Shown here: one piece after another, positions 27,134 to 36,215 of the stretch | How positions within the stretch are numbered: position 1 is the stretch's first letter | How the letters are laid out: the number at the start of each line of letters is the position of its first letter | Assembly: GCA_958427145.1 (NCBI GenBank) | Contig: CAUAAZ010000016.1 | Span: 1-45,540, forward strand | DNA from: an uncultured Collinsella sp. | GTDB lineage: Bacteria; Actinomycetota; Coriobacteriia; Coriobacteriales; Coriobacteriaceae | Reading direction: 5' to 3' | DNA: 45,540 nucleotides | Notes under the pieces: model-generated | Database searches by the model: none | The model's input: the letters and a program-made list of their open reading frames with translations, nothing else | Told to the model about the DNA's origin: nothing | Translations under genes and position numbers: made by a program

Positions 27134-27139
27134 TATAAT
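27134..27139 (+). promoter_or_regulatory. Probable -10 box for the gene at 27174
   Basis: A consensus TATAAT lies 35 bases before the ATG. No good -35 box stands 16-18 bases further upstream, so the promoter may need an activator or start as an extended type. Confidence 0.5.
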
Positions 27140-27173
27140 TTGATTGTCATAGATAGTAATTTGGAGGTGCCCC

Positions 27174-27647
27174 ATGAATGTCCCCGACGCGCTCCAAAAC
27201 ATCCGCTCAAAACACCCCGTCGCATATGTGGTTCTCTATCTCTTTGTCGGCTGGGCATTGCTGGTTGTCATCACCCATGCTATAGCCTTTGGAGCAGAAC
27301 TGCTGATAGCCAGCTCGGACCAGCCCATCGTCAAATGGGAAGCGACCGATGAGTGCACCGACGGAACTCGAACCATTTACTACAACAGCCCGTCCCTCTA
27401 CCAAGAGTTCAAGGTCAAGATAAAGGACTCCAAGATTGTCGATGCCGAACCAGGCGCTTTCTTGACAATCGGAGCAACCCTCAACGCCGAGCAAGTCGAG
27501 CACACGGACAGCCATGCGACGTATCGTATCGACCTCAGCATCCTAGGCCGACCGTCACGCACCTGTCTGCTCGAATGCGATATACGCGGCACCACGTTGC
27601 ACATGTCCGAAATACAGATGCGCCCGGGCAAAGAGATCTCTTCTTGA
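27174..27647 (+). CDS. Small membrane protein of unknown function
   Basis: A 157-aa protein with one membrane segment at about residues 17-42 (AYVVLYLFVGWALLVVITHA). A probable extracytoplasmic domain of about 110 residues follows, with a few beta strands and three cysteines (one in DECTDG, two in RTCLLEC). I recognise no family. GGAGG lies seven bases before the ATG. It is placed on the opposite strand between ybaB and dnaX, converging with dnaX, and its base composition is slightly less GC-rich than that of the neighbours. It is probably a lineage-specific insertion. Local operators at 26997-27031 and 27062-27098 may control it. Confidence 0.65.
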   Translation: MNVPDALQNIRSKHPVAYVVLYLFVGWALLVVITHAIAFGAELLIASSDQPIVKWEATDECTDGTRTIYYNSPSLYQEFKVKIKDSKIVDAEPGAFLTIGATLNAEQVEHTDSHATYRIDLSILGRPSRTCLLECDIRGTTLHMSEIQMRPGKEISS

Positions 27648-27668
27648 GCAGTATACCCGCCTGTACAG

Positions 27669-30149
27669 CTACTCCACCGGCTTGAAGATGGTGGCCTGAC
27701 CGAAGACGCTGCGGATGAGGGCTTTGGCCTCGTCCTCGGTCTGCGGGATGCTTGGGGCTGCGCCCTGATGGCCGAAGGGACTGCCCGCGCCGGGGTTGGA
27801 CTCCCAGGGAGCTGCAGGAGCGTCCTCCTCTTTGGGGGCAGTTGCAGCGGGCTTGGGCGCGGGCGTCGCACCCGGCACGTCGAACGGAGGCAGATCGTCC
27901 CCGCTCGCATCGCCTGCAAAGCCGCCGACCATGGCGTCATCGTAGGGCACCTGCTCGGATTCCCACGGTGCAGACTGCGCAGACGGCTGAGCCTTGGGAG
28001 CGGCAGAGCGCTCGGGCGCACGGGGTGCGGGCTCAGTCGGAAGCTTACCCGTGGCAGGAGCGCCGGCGGGGTTGTCGGAGCGTAGCCAGGGGGCTTTGCC
28101 CAGGTCAGACGACTTGGGCGCGGGCGAGGCGGGCTTGGGCGCGGGCGTCGGAGCAGCCGGTTTGGGCGCCGCGGGCTTAGGCGCCGACGGGGTCGATGCC
28201 GCTACCGGTGCCGTTTGCTGCTGCGACGCGCTGGCGCTCGAGAATGCAGGGGCCGCCGAGGACACGGGTTGCGGGTCCGCAGATGCCGCAGCCCGTGCAG
28301 ATGGAGAATGCTCCTCATGTTGAGGAGCCGGCGTGCCACCCCCATCCAGGACATAGTCGACGGTACGACGACCGAAGACCGCGCAGACCGTCGGCAGGAC
28401 CACCGACTGCGTATCGGCGCGACCGAGCATCTTAATGGCAAAAGTCGAACCCGCGGGGAACGAGACCGTGAGTTTGGAGCCGTCGTCGGCCGTGGCGCGG
28501 GCGTTGAGCAAAAGCCCTGCGTAGGAAGCCTGACGCGCCTTGACACGCTCGACAACCTCGGCCCATTTGCGCTGCAGCTCTCCGGCATCCTCGACCGCGG
28601 GCGTCTCGGCGGCACCGGCGGCGGCAACCTGGGCGGCGTTGTTGGACTGGGGCTTAGGTGCCGGAGCGGTGGCAGGCGCGGGGGCCGCAACGGGCTGAGG
28701 CGTCGGAGCCGGCGCAGGCTGAGGTGCAGGCGCTGCAGGCTTGGAAGCTGACACGGACGCAGAACGGGGCGCAGGCTGAGCCGTCGGAGCGGCAGCACCA
28801 CGGTCCCAAGGCATACCGCCCTGGCGCGCGGACGTAGCAGCGGGGGCAGCGGATGCCGCCGGGGCGGCAGCGCGGGCGCCCGAAATGAGCGTCGGCTGTT
28901 GGGCAGCAGCGGGTACGGATGCTGCAGGCGCGGCGGCCTGAGCAGCAGCCACGCTCGCCGGCACGGCGGCGTTGGCAACCATGGCCTCCAGGCGTGCCAC
29001 GCGCTCGGCCAATGCCTCAATCGTTAAATCAGCCTCGGGACGCGCCAGACGCGTGCAGGCAATCTCGAGCACCAGGCGCACGTCGCTCGCGCCCCTCATC
29101 TCCAGTGCGGCATCGTCGAGCACTGTCAGCACACGAGCCAGGCGGTCGGCAGGATGCTCGCCAAAGGCAGCGGCCTCGGCAGCAAGCGCCTCGGCCTGCT
29201 CGGAGCCGCCCTCAAACAACTCGGCACGGGCACCGGCAACGCAGGCAACATACACGTCGCGCACGTGCGCCACCAGGTCGCGCGTCAGCTCCAGCAGATC
29301 GTTACCTTCCTCGACCTGCGCGCGAATAAGCCCATACAGCTCGGCAACATCGCGATCGGCAATGGCGCGGGAAAACTCGCCCAGAATCTGGTCCGAAACC
29401 TCGCCTAAAAGCGAGCGGGCGTCGTCCGCATGCACAGAACCGTTGCCAAAGACGCTCAGCTGCTCCAGCGTGGAAAGCGCGTCGCGCATACCGCCCTTGG
29501 CATGGCGCGCCACAATGGCGAGTGCCTCGTCGTCGTAATCGAAGCCCTCCTGCTCGCACACGTATGCCAGGCGATGCTCGATATCCTCGTTGCCGATGCG
29601 ATGGAAATCGAAACGCTGGCAGCGCGAGAGGATGGTCTCCAGAATCTTTTGCGGGTCGGTGGTGCACAGCACAAAGATCACGTGTGCCGGCGGCTCCTCA
29701 AGCGTCTTGAGCAGCGCGTTGAACGCCGCCGTCGTGAGCATGTGGACCTCGTCGATGATATAGATCTTGTACTTGCCGCGCACTGGGGCAAAGTTGACGG
29801 AGTTGATGATCTCCTCGCGCACGTTGTCCACGCCGGTACGGCTTGCGGCATCGAGCTCGTAGACATCCGGGTGGTTGCCCTCGGCGATGAGCTCGCACTC
29901 CTCGCAAGTACCGTCGGGCATGCAGCCGCTTGCACCCTCGGCGCGCGCCGCCTCGGCATTGCGGCACAGCAGCGCCTTGGCCAGAATGCGCGCCATGGTG
30001 GTCTTGCCCGTGCCGCGCGGTCCGCAGAACAGGTAGGCGTGGGACAGGCGCCCCTCGGTGATGGCGTGCTCGAGCGTCGAGACGATATGTTGCTGGCCCA
30101 CCACGGAGTCGAAGGTGAGCGGGCGATACTTTCGGTACAACGATTCCAT
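27669..30149 (-). CDS. dnaX: DNA polymerase III subunit tau/gamma
   Basis: An 826-aa clamp-loader ATPase that drives loading of the beta clamp and links the replisome. Walker A is GPRGTGKT (43-50), a zinc finger uses Cys62, Cys76, Cys82 and Cys85, and Walker B is IIDEVHML (131-138). Domain III follows to about residue 370. After it comes a very long Ala/Pro-rich tail of about 400 residues, with a short folded island near 510-610. Such tails occur in actinobacterial DnaX, but this one is at the long end. The ATG at 30149 has GGGGGAG before it and begins with the conserved ESLYRKYRP; the frame open further upstream is non-coding. It converges with the small gene at 27174. Confidence 0.95.
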   Translation of the reverse strand: MESLYRKYRPLTFDSVVGQQHIVSTLEHAITEGRLSHAYLFCGPRGTGKTTMARILAKALLCRNAEAARAEGASGCMPDGTCEECELIAEGNHPDVYELDAASRTGVDNVREEIINSVNFAPVRGKYKIYIIDEVHMLTTAAFNALLKTLEEPPAHVIFVLCTTDPQKILETILSRCQRFDFHRIGNEDIEHRLAYVCEQEGFDYDDEALAIVARHAKGGMRDALSTLEQLSVFGNGSVHADDARSLLGEVSDQILGEFSRAIADRDVAELYGLIRAQVEEGNDLLELTRDLVAHVRDVYVACVAGARAELFEGGSEQAEALAAEAAAFGEHPADRLARVLTVLDDAALEMRGASDVRLVLEIACTRLARPEADLTIEALAERVARLEAMVANAAVPASVAAAQAAAPAASVPAAAQQPTLISGARAAAPAASAAPAATSARQGGMPWDRGAAAPTAQPAPRSASVSASKPAAPAPQPAPAPTPQPVAAPAPATAPAPKPQSNNAAQVAAAGAAETPAVEDAGELQRKWAEVVERVKARQASYAGLLLNARATADDGSKLTVSFPAGSTFAIKMLGRADTQSVVLPTVCAVFGRRTVDYVLDGGGTPAPQHEEHSPSARAAASADPQPVSSAAPAFSSASASQQQTAPVAASTPSAPKPAAPKPAAPTPAPKPASPAPKSSDLGKAPWLRSDNPAGAPATGKLPTEPAPRAPERSAAPKAQPSAQSAPWESEQVPYDDAMVGGFAGDASGDDLPPFDVPGATPAPKPAATAPKEEDAPAAPWESNPGAGSPFGHQGAAPSIPQTEDEAKALIRSVFGQATIFKPVE

Positions 30150-30264
30150 GGGTGCTCCCCCGGGTATACTGAGTCTTGTTGCCGCGGCGGCCATGCGGTC
30201 GCACGGCATACTGCATTCCATAATACCCGTACGGCGAGCCCGCCGCGATAGGAGTCCAAAGAGC

Positions 30265-30972
30265 ATGGCAGACGCAGAGAGCAACCTCGTCCCCTCCGAA
30301 GCAGCCGACCAGGTTGAGGTCGCGCTCGAGGAGCAGGCCGCAGCCGACGACGGCATCCTGTACCTCAACGAGTACCAGTACGAAAACGACCTGGTCACCG
30401 ACTTCGCCCGCCTGGTCGCCTCGCCCAGGCGTCGCGGCTCGCTGTATGTCGCCGCGGCAATTGCCGCGCTCATCGGCATCGGTATGCTGGTGGCCGGCGG
30501 CAACTGGATCAAGTTTGGCGTCGTGCTGATCGTATTCGGCGCCTTTTTGGCCTGGTGGAGCAAAAACCTGCACCACACCCTCGCCCGCGACTTTATCGAC
30601 GCCGTCGAGGCCGACGAGTCCATGGGCGGCCGCTATCGCCGCGTCGCCGCCAACGAGGACGGCCTGATGGTTTGGGGCAAGAGCGGCAAGTCGCAGTTCT
30701 TCCCGTTTGACAAGCTCGACCACGTACTCGACGGCGAGCGCATCTTTGTGGCCATGTTCGCCGACCAGGGCGTGACGATCCCCAAGGACACCTTCGTCCG
30801 TGGCGATGCCGAGCAGTTCGGCTCCTTCCTTAAGGCGCGCATCAACAAAAAACTCCGCATCGAGACCAAGAAGAAGAAAATGAAGGCCGAGAAGGCCGCC
30901 GCCGAGGCCAAGCAGGGCGACAAGCCCCAGGAGACCAAGCGCAAGCAGAAGAAGAACAAGAAGAAGCGCTAA
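30265..30972 (+). CDS. YcxB-like membrane protein
   Basis: A 235-aa protein. An acidic N-terminus (about 1-50) is followed by two adjacent transmembrane helices at about 60-80 and 84-103. A YcxB-like C-terminal domain comes next (about 105-200, with FFPFDKLDHVLDGERIFVAMF), and then a highly basic Lys-rich tail. Members of this family are small membrane proteins of unknown function. GGAG lies ten bases before the ATG at 30265, with AAAGAG closer. It is divergent from dnaX and lies 144 bases before the envelope signalling cluster in the same direction; it may be the first gene of that region or separate from it. Confidence 0.75.
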   Translation: MADAESNLVPSEAADQVEVALEEQAAADDGILYLNEYQYENDLVTDFARLVASPRRRGSLYVAAAIAALIGIGMLVAGGNWIKFGVVLIVFGAFLAWWSKNLHHTLARDFIDAVEADESMGGRYRRVAANEDGLMVWGKSGKSQFFPFDKLDHVLDGERIFVAMFADQGVTIPKDTFVRGDAEQFGSFLKARINKKLRIETKKKKMKAEKAAAEAKQGDKPQETKRKQKKNKKKR

Positions 30973-31116
30973 GGCCAAGCCAGACAGGCAGCCTCGCATC
31001 CCGCTATCCTCCCCATGCACCCGAGCGTGCTACACTAGCAGCATCTATGCCACCGCGAACGGCTCGGCCCCGCGCCCGCCGCTCGCAAACGAACTTTAAA
31101 CGCACGAGGGTTGGCC

Positions 31117-32970
31117 ATGCCGCTTTTCTCGCAACATACCGCCCGGTTCTCGCCGGACGTTCCTTTGGAGGGCACCAGCTCTCGCGAGCTGCTCAAGCGG
31201 TACCAGCCGCTCGAGACACTTGCGACCGGCGGTTTTGGCTCCATCGAGATCTGCCGCGACACGCACCTGCGCCGCCGCGTCGCCATTAAGCGCATCCCCC
31301 TTATTAACGGTGTCGGCATGCCCGCCAGCGACATCATGGATGTCCTGCGCGAGGCGCACACTGCCGCCATGCTTCAACATCCCAACATCGTGCAGGTCAT
31401 CGACTTTACGCACGACACAGCCTATGCCTACCTGGTTATGGAATATGTCGATGGCATGCCGCTGGCCGAGTTTTTGCACCGCGTGGACGGTCACTCACTT
31501 ACCTTTGACGAGGCCGCGGCCATTGCCGATGCCCTAGGCCAGGCGCTCACCTTCGCCCATAGTAATGGCGTACTCCACCTGGACATTAAGCCCGCCAACG
31601 TGCTCATCGACCACTCGGGCAATGTAAAGCTCACCGACTTTGGCATGGCGCGACTGTCGTCCGCCGGTGGCTTTGGCGGCTCGCGCGGCGGCACCATCGG
31701 CTACATGCCGCCCGAGCAGCTCGATATCGAGACCGGCACGGTCGATGAGCGCGCCGATGTCTTTGCCCTCGCCTGTGTAATCTATGAGGGCCTGTGCGGC
31801 AGCGCCCCCTTTATGGCGGCCACGCCCGCCGACTCGCTCGACCGCATCATCGGCGGCGCCACCTATCCCAGCGAGCTGATACCACACTTTCCCCCGGGAG
31901 CCGAGGCCGCGCTCATGAGCGCGCTCTCCCCCATGCCGCAGGACCGCCCCAGCAGCATCGAGGCATTTTGCGACCAGCTCCTTGCCGGTCTGGGCAGCGT
32001 GCGCGAGGGCCGTCGCAGCCTAGAGCAAATGGTTGGCGAACTTTCGGATGACGAGCAGGAGCTCGACGATATCGAGCCGTCGCACTACGAGGACGACGCC
32101 ATCGAGGTCGACCCCGCACTTGGCTGGGCGGGCACGCGCTGGAGCCATGCGCGCGACTACACCATGCGCACTATCTCGGCGCTAACGTGCGGCACCTTTA
32201 GCTTTTTGCTGATGCAAACGGCCGGGGTCGCGGCGCTTCCCGGCCTGGTCATTGCGGCCATCGCGATCGGAGCGGCGGCTGGCCTGGCCCCCCAGATTGG
32301 CTCGGCCATCTCGGCTGTGGGCTTTTTGGTGCTCATGGCCAACGCCACCATGCAGGCGCAGGGCATCCTGTCAATGCTGCCCGTCGCGGTGATCTTTGCC
32401 GCTGCCATGTCCGGTTGGTGGATCGCCTGGGGTCGCACCGAGGCTGCCGCGAGCGCCGCACTCACCTGTGCACTCGCGCTTGGCTGTCTGACCGGCAATA
32501 CCTTCCTGGCAGCTGGGGTCGCCGCCGGCGTCGCGTCATTTTGGCTCGGCCCGGCAAGCGCCGCCGCGGCAACGGGCATGGGCGCGCTTTTTGCCCGCCT
32601 GGCGACAGTCGCGCTTTCAGCCGGAGGCGTGCTGGGGCTCGGTAACGTTGCCGCAGCGCTGGGAGACCCGCTCCTCTGGGCTGCCTTTGGGCTGGCCGCG
32701 GCAACTGCCGCAGCGTCATCCGCGCTGCTCAATGCCCATGCCAAGCGTGCCAATCAGGGCTCAAACCTTGCCGCAATCGCCGCCATCGCTGTCACCGGCA
32801 TCGGCTGCGCAGCGGCGTCCTGTCTTGCACACCATATGGAAATTGCCAGCCTTGCAGCCGCGGTCATCGCCAAGGCGGCGGTTGCGGGAATCCTATCCTC
32901 TATAATCGTTGGGATATGCCTATATTTGCTCGGATACCAAAGAACCTATACGGAGAGTGATCTTTCGTGA
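31117..32970 (+). CDS. Membrane Ser/Thr kinase, first gene of the envelope cluster
   Basis: A 617-aa kinase. The catalytic domain (about 25-290) has a glycine loop TGGFGSIE, Lys58 in VAIKR, a catalytic loop HLDIKPANVL (His154-Leu-Asp156), a TDFGMA motif and a YMPPEQ activation end. The catalytic-loop Arg of HRD is Leu, so this is a non-RD kinase. An acidic linker is followed by about eight to ten hydrophobic segments (residues 350-615) and no PASTA repeats. This replaces the PknA-like kinase usually found at this position in actinobacterial clusters. The ATG at 31117 has GAGGG six bases upstream and is preferred to the TTG at 31111. It overlaps fhaA as GTGA. Role: inferred regulation of wall growth or division. 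Confidence 0.8.
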   Translation: MPLFSQHTARFSPDVPLEGTSSRELLKRYQPLETLATGGFGSIEICRDTHLRRRVAIKRIPLINGVGMPASDIMDVLREAHTAAMLQHPNIVQVIDFTHDTAYAYLVMEYVDGMPLAEFLHRVDGHSLTFDEAAAIADALGQALTFAHSNGVLHLDIKPANVLIDHSGNVKLTDFGMARLSSAGGFGGSRGGTIGYMPPEQLDIETGTVDERADVFALACVIYEGLCGSAPFMAATPADSLDRIIGGATYPSELIPHFPPGAEAALMSALSPMPQDRPSSIEAFCDQLLAGLGSVREGRRSLEQMVGELSDDEQELDDIEPSHYEDDAIEVDPALGWAGTRWSHARDYTMRTISALTCGTFSFLLMQTAGVAALPGLVIAAIAIGAAAGLAPQIGSAISAVGFLVLMANATMQAQGILSMLPVAVIFAAAMSGWWIAWGRTEAAASAALTCALALGCLTGNTFLAAGVAAGVASFWLGPASAAAATGMGALFARLATVALSAGGVLGLGNVAAALGDPLLWAAFGLAAATAAASSALLNAHAKRANQGSNLAAIAAIAVTGIGCAAASCLAHHMEIASLAAAVIAKAAVAGILSSIIVGICLYLLGYQRTYTESDLS

Positions 32971-33980
32971 ACTTCCTGAACATCTTCGAGGACCACGTGG
33001 CCGGCATCTTCGGTGCCACCCGTGCCCCGTTCTCCTTTAAGAAGCTTGCCAAGCAGGCCGCTCGCGACATGGAGGATCAGACTCTGGTGATCAACGGCGT
33101 CAACACGGCGCCGGCACTCTATACCATCCTGATCGCCGCCGACGACGATCCCATGCTCGCCCCGTTCTACCCCGAGCTTTCGCGCGAGGTCCGCGAGTTT
33201 GTGAAGGCGCAGGCCGAAAAGCGCCGCTATGTCTTTGTCGGCGAGCCCCTCGTGCGCTTTATGATCGATCCGCAGCTGCGCGCCGGCAAGTTCTCGGTCT
33301 TTGCCGAGAACGTCGATGCCCCCACGCTCGGCCGCCTGTACGAAGAAGAGCGCGCCTATCAAAACGGCCTGGGCCAGAACAACTCCGCGGCAAGCCGTGC
33401 CGCCAGCGCCCCGCGCGCCGGCCAGCAGCAGTTTGCTGCCCCGCAGCAGCAGCGCCCCGCCGCCATGCCCCAGCAGCAGCCGACGCCTCGCGCCGCCGCT
33501 CCCGACCCGCTTGCCGTGGCAGACCCCTTCGCGCCTAGCGTCCCCGACCCCGCCGCCGCACCCATCCCGGTGCCGCAGACCGTCTCGCGCGACGCGCTTG
33601 CCGGCATGGGCGGAGCCGCCGCGACCGGTGCCGCCGTGGGCCTAGGCGCCGCAGCCGGCATCGCCTCCAACATGGCGAGCACTCGCGCCCCGCAGCGCCC
33701 GCTCGCCCAGCTCGTCGACGTCGTGAGCGGCGAGAGCCATAGCATCACCTCCGCACAGGTGACCATCGGTCGCGAGCGCTCAGTTTCCGACATTGCCCTG
33801 CGCGACCCCAACGTGTCGCGCCGCCACGCCCAGCTCACCTTTACGGGCTCGGATTGGTCGATCGAGGACCTCAATTCCACCAATGGCACGCTCGTCAACA
33901 ACCGCCGCATTACGCGCTGCCCGCTGCGCAACGGCGATCTGCTGACGTTTGGCCTGAGTACCTTTGAATTTAGGGGATAG
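32967..33980 (+). CDS. fhaA: FhaA-like protein (DUF3662 and FHA)
   Basis: A 337-aa protein with the FhaA architecture. An N-terminal DUF3662 domain (about 1-125, with the RYVFVGEPLVRFMIDPQL segment) is followed by a Gln/Pro/Ala-rich disordered linker (about 140-235) and a C-terminal FHA domain with the RERSVSDIALRDPNVSRRHAQL and LNSTNGTLVNN motifs. In mycobacteria FhaA binds phosphorylated proteins of the PknB pathway and dampens peptidoglycan synthesis. The GTG start overlaps the kinase stop (GTGA) with GGAGAG upstream. It is the second gene of the envelope cluster and is probably read as one operon with its neighbours. Confidence 0.88.
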   Translation: MNFLNIFEDHVAGIFGATRAPFSFKKLAKQAARDMEDQTLVINGVNTAPALYTILIAADDDPMLAPFYPELSREVREFVKAQAEKRRYVFVGEPLVRFMIDPQLRAGKFSVFAENVDAPTLGRLYEEERAYQNGLGQNNSAASRAASAPRAGQQQFAAPQQQRPAAMPQQQPTPRAAAPDPLAVADPFAPSVPDPAAAPIPVPQTVSRDALAGMGGAAATGAAVGLGAAAGIASNMASTRAPQRPLAQLVDVVSGESHSITSAQVTIGRERSVSDIALRDPNVSRRHAQLTFTGSDWSIEDLNSTNGTLVNNRRITRCPLRNGDLLTFGLSTFEFRG

Positions 33981-33986
33981 TCGCTT

Positions 33987-34403
33987 ATGAACATCGATAT
34001 CGTCCTTTTTGCAGGCCGCATCGTCTTGGTCGCCCTGCTCTATATCTTCCTGTTCGCCGTCATGAAGACCGGCGTGGGACTTGTGCGCGGGCAGCGCCGC
34101 GACTCGGCTATCTGGACGATCGATGTGGACAAGGGTCCGCGCGGTATCCGCGGCATTCACGTAGACATGCTCGGCCCCGTCATCGTCGGTCGCTCGCCAT
34201 CTTCGGACATCTGCATCAACGAACCGTTCGTTTCGGCCTCGCACGCGCGCTTTTCGCTGCAGGGCCCGGCGCTCATCATCGAGGACCTCAACTCACTTAA
34301 CGGCACGCTCGTCAACGGCCGCCAGCTCGTGGAGCCCGCGACGCTGCGTGAGGGCGACGAAGTCCAGATTGGCGACGTGGTCATGAAGGTGAACCGTCGA
34401 TGA
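33987..34403 (+). CDS. fhaB: FhaB-like membrane FHA protein
   Basis: A 138-aa protein with one N-terminal transmembrane segment (about 5-30) followed by an FHA domain (VIVGRSPSSDICINEPFVSASHARF and EDLNSLNGTLVNG). This is the FhaB/FipA type, which in mycobacteria is anchored in the membrane and recruits phosphorylated division proteins. It follows fhaA by six bases with GGGGAT as ribosome site and overlaps the phosphatase gene as ATGA. Confidence 0.88.
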   Translation: MNIDIVLFAGRIVLVALLYIFLFAVMKTGVGLVRGQRRDSAIWTIDVDKGPRGIRGIHVDMLGPVIVGRSPSSDICINEPFVSASHARFSLQGPALIIEDLNSLNGTLVNGRQLVEPATLREGDEVQIGDVVMKVNRR

Positions 34404-36199
34404 TCGACGAGGAGAACAAGTCCGCAACCATGACCGAGGCACCGGCTGCCGCCGCAGCTGCACCGGCCCACGCCGCTCCGGCGGGCTCCGCGCCCGTGGA
34501 ACCCGAGGACACCGTGTTCTCCCTGCCTCTTTCGCATGTAACGCATGATATTTCGGATCTCGCCGATAACGAGGACGAAGAGGATGCCGCAGCGGCGCCC
34601 ATCGGCGCACATGCTGCGGAACAGCCCACAGCGCCCGAAGCAGCCCCGGCGCCGGCTCACTTTGCAGAGCCCGTCGCCGCGGCAATCAACGAGAGCGCTG
34701 CGGTGTTTGCGGCACCCGAGCCCGCCGCGCCGGCGTTTCCCATAGCCCCGGCATCCGAGGTTGCGCCCGCGTCTACGCCGGCGCCCGAGCCTATAGACGT
34801 CAGCCCACAAGACGACGAGTCGACCGCCCGCGTTTCCGAGGAGTCCGACTCCCCGGACACCGGCGATTCCGAATCAAACGCCGAGACCGACACCGTCTCT
34901 CCCGGTGACACCGCCGAGATCGACGTTGCCGCCGTTGAGGCCAAGCTCAAAGACCCCGGCTCGACCATGAGCTTTGAGCCCCTGACCGAGGAGCGCATCG
35001 AGACCGACTCGACCTATGATGCCGGTACCACCACGCAACTCATGTGGGGCGCCCGCTCCGACGTTGGCTGCGTGCGCCCGCACAATGAGGATTCCTACCT
35101 GGTGCAGTCGCCGCTCTTTTGCGTATGCGACGGCATGGGCGGTCACGCCGCCGGCGAGGTAGCCTCTTCCATCGCCGTCGAGACTATTGCCAAGACGGCC
35201 CCGCAGTCCGCCGACGCAGCGCGCCTGGCCGCAGCCGTCGAGGCAGCCAACGCCGCCGTAATCGAGGCGGCCCTGAACGGCCTGGGCAAGCCCGGCATGG
35301 GCTGCACAGCCACCTGCGCCTATATCGAAAACGACACGCTCGCCATCGCCCACGTGGGCGACTCTCGCGCCTACCTGCTCCACGAGGGCACGCTCATCCG
35401 CGTGACCCGCGACCACTCCTACGTGGAGGAGCTCGTGGACGCTGGCGAGATCACGGCAGACGAGGCTCGCGTCCACCCCAACCGTTCGGTCATCACCCGC
35501 GCACTGGGCTCGGACCCCGCCATGTATGCCGACCACTTCACCCTGCATATCGAGGAAGGCGACCGCCTGATCCTGTGCTCCGACGGCCTTTCGAGCATGA
35601 TTCCCGATAGCGATATCGAGAACATCGCCACGCAGTCCTCAACCGCGCAAATCTGCGTCGACAACCTAGTGGACGCGGCGCTTGCTGCCGGCGGCCACGA
35701 CAACGTGACCGTAGTAGTCGTTGACCTGGTTGACGATGGCGTTATGCGCGAGGCGCAGCGCGTGCGTCGCCGCAACATTACTATCGCCGCCATTCTGGCC
35801 CTCGTCTTTGTGCTGGCAGCTGGCATCTGGGCCTACACGGGTGTCACCGGCTCGTACTACCTGGGTACCTACCAGGGCAATGTCGCCGTCTGGCGCGGCC
35901 TGCCCGGCAAGCCGCTCGGACTCAAGCTCCACTGGCTCGAAAGCGAAACCAGCATCAAGCTATCCGACCTGCCCGAAGACACGCAAAACCGCCTCAAGGC
36001 TGGCATTCCGCAAACAAGTGTCGACGATGCGCAGGACACGATATCCAAGTACCGCCACCAGATCGACGAGGAGCAGACCCGCCAGGTGATCGACGCGCAA
36101 ACGATTCGCGACAACACCAATCAGGGATCGACCTCCGAATCAGATTCCGAGAAAACCGCCGAACAGTCCGCCGAGGCCGAAGCCTCCGATAAGAATTAG
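34400..36199 (+). CDS. pstP: PP2C-family Ser/Thr phosphatase with a long N-terminal extension
   Basis: A 599-aa PPM/PP2C phosphatase that should reverse the phosphorylation made by the cluster kinases. The catalytic domain (about 211-445) has the metal motifs RPHNEDS, VCDGMGGHAAGE, SDGLSS and GGHDNVT. A transmembrane helix at about 460-480 puts an ~115-residue acidic tail outside the cell. Unusually, about 210 residues of low-complexity Ala/Pro/Glu sequence precede the catalytic domain; this extension is absent from typical mycobacterial PstP. The start overlaps fhaB by four bases, and it is followed by the SEDS-PBP fusion 16 bases later. Confidence 0.9.
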   Translation: MIDEENKSATMTEAPAAAAAAPAHAAPAGSAPVEPEDTVFSLPLSHVTHDISDLADNEDEEDAAAAPIGAHAAEQPTAPEAAPAPAHFAEPVAAAINESAAVFAAPEPAAPAFPIAPASEVAPASTPAPEPIDVSPQDDESTARVSEESDSPDTGDSESNAETDTVSPGDTAEIDVAAVEAKLKDPGSTMSFEPLTEERIETDSTYDAGTTTQLMWGARSDVGCVRPHNEDSYLVQSPLFCVCDGMGGHAAGEVASSIAVETIAKTAPQSADAARLAAAVEAANAAVIEAALNGLGKPGMGCTATCAYIENDTLAIAHVGDSRAYLLHEGTLIRVTRDHSYVEELVDAGEITADEARVHPNRSVITRALGSDPAMYADHFTLHIEEGDRLILCSDGLSSMIPDSDIENIATQSSTAQICVDNLVDAALAAGGHDNVTVVVVDLVDDGVMREAQRVRRRNITIAAILALVFVLAAGIWAYTGVTGSYYLGTYQGNVAVWRGLPGKPLGLKLHWLESETSIKLSDLPEDTQNRLKAGIPQTSVDDAQDTISKYRHQIDEEQTRQVIDAQTIRDNTNQGSTSESDSEKTAEQSAEAEASDKN

Positions 36200-36215
36200 A
36201 AAGGGAGTGCCGCTT

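Noticed and set aside
30150..30623. N-terminal extension of dnaX by about 155 residues
   Set aside because: The conserved start ESLYRKYRP begins at 30149 with a good ribosome site, and the extension would overlap the divergent YcxB-like gene and its promoter region.
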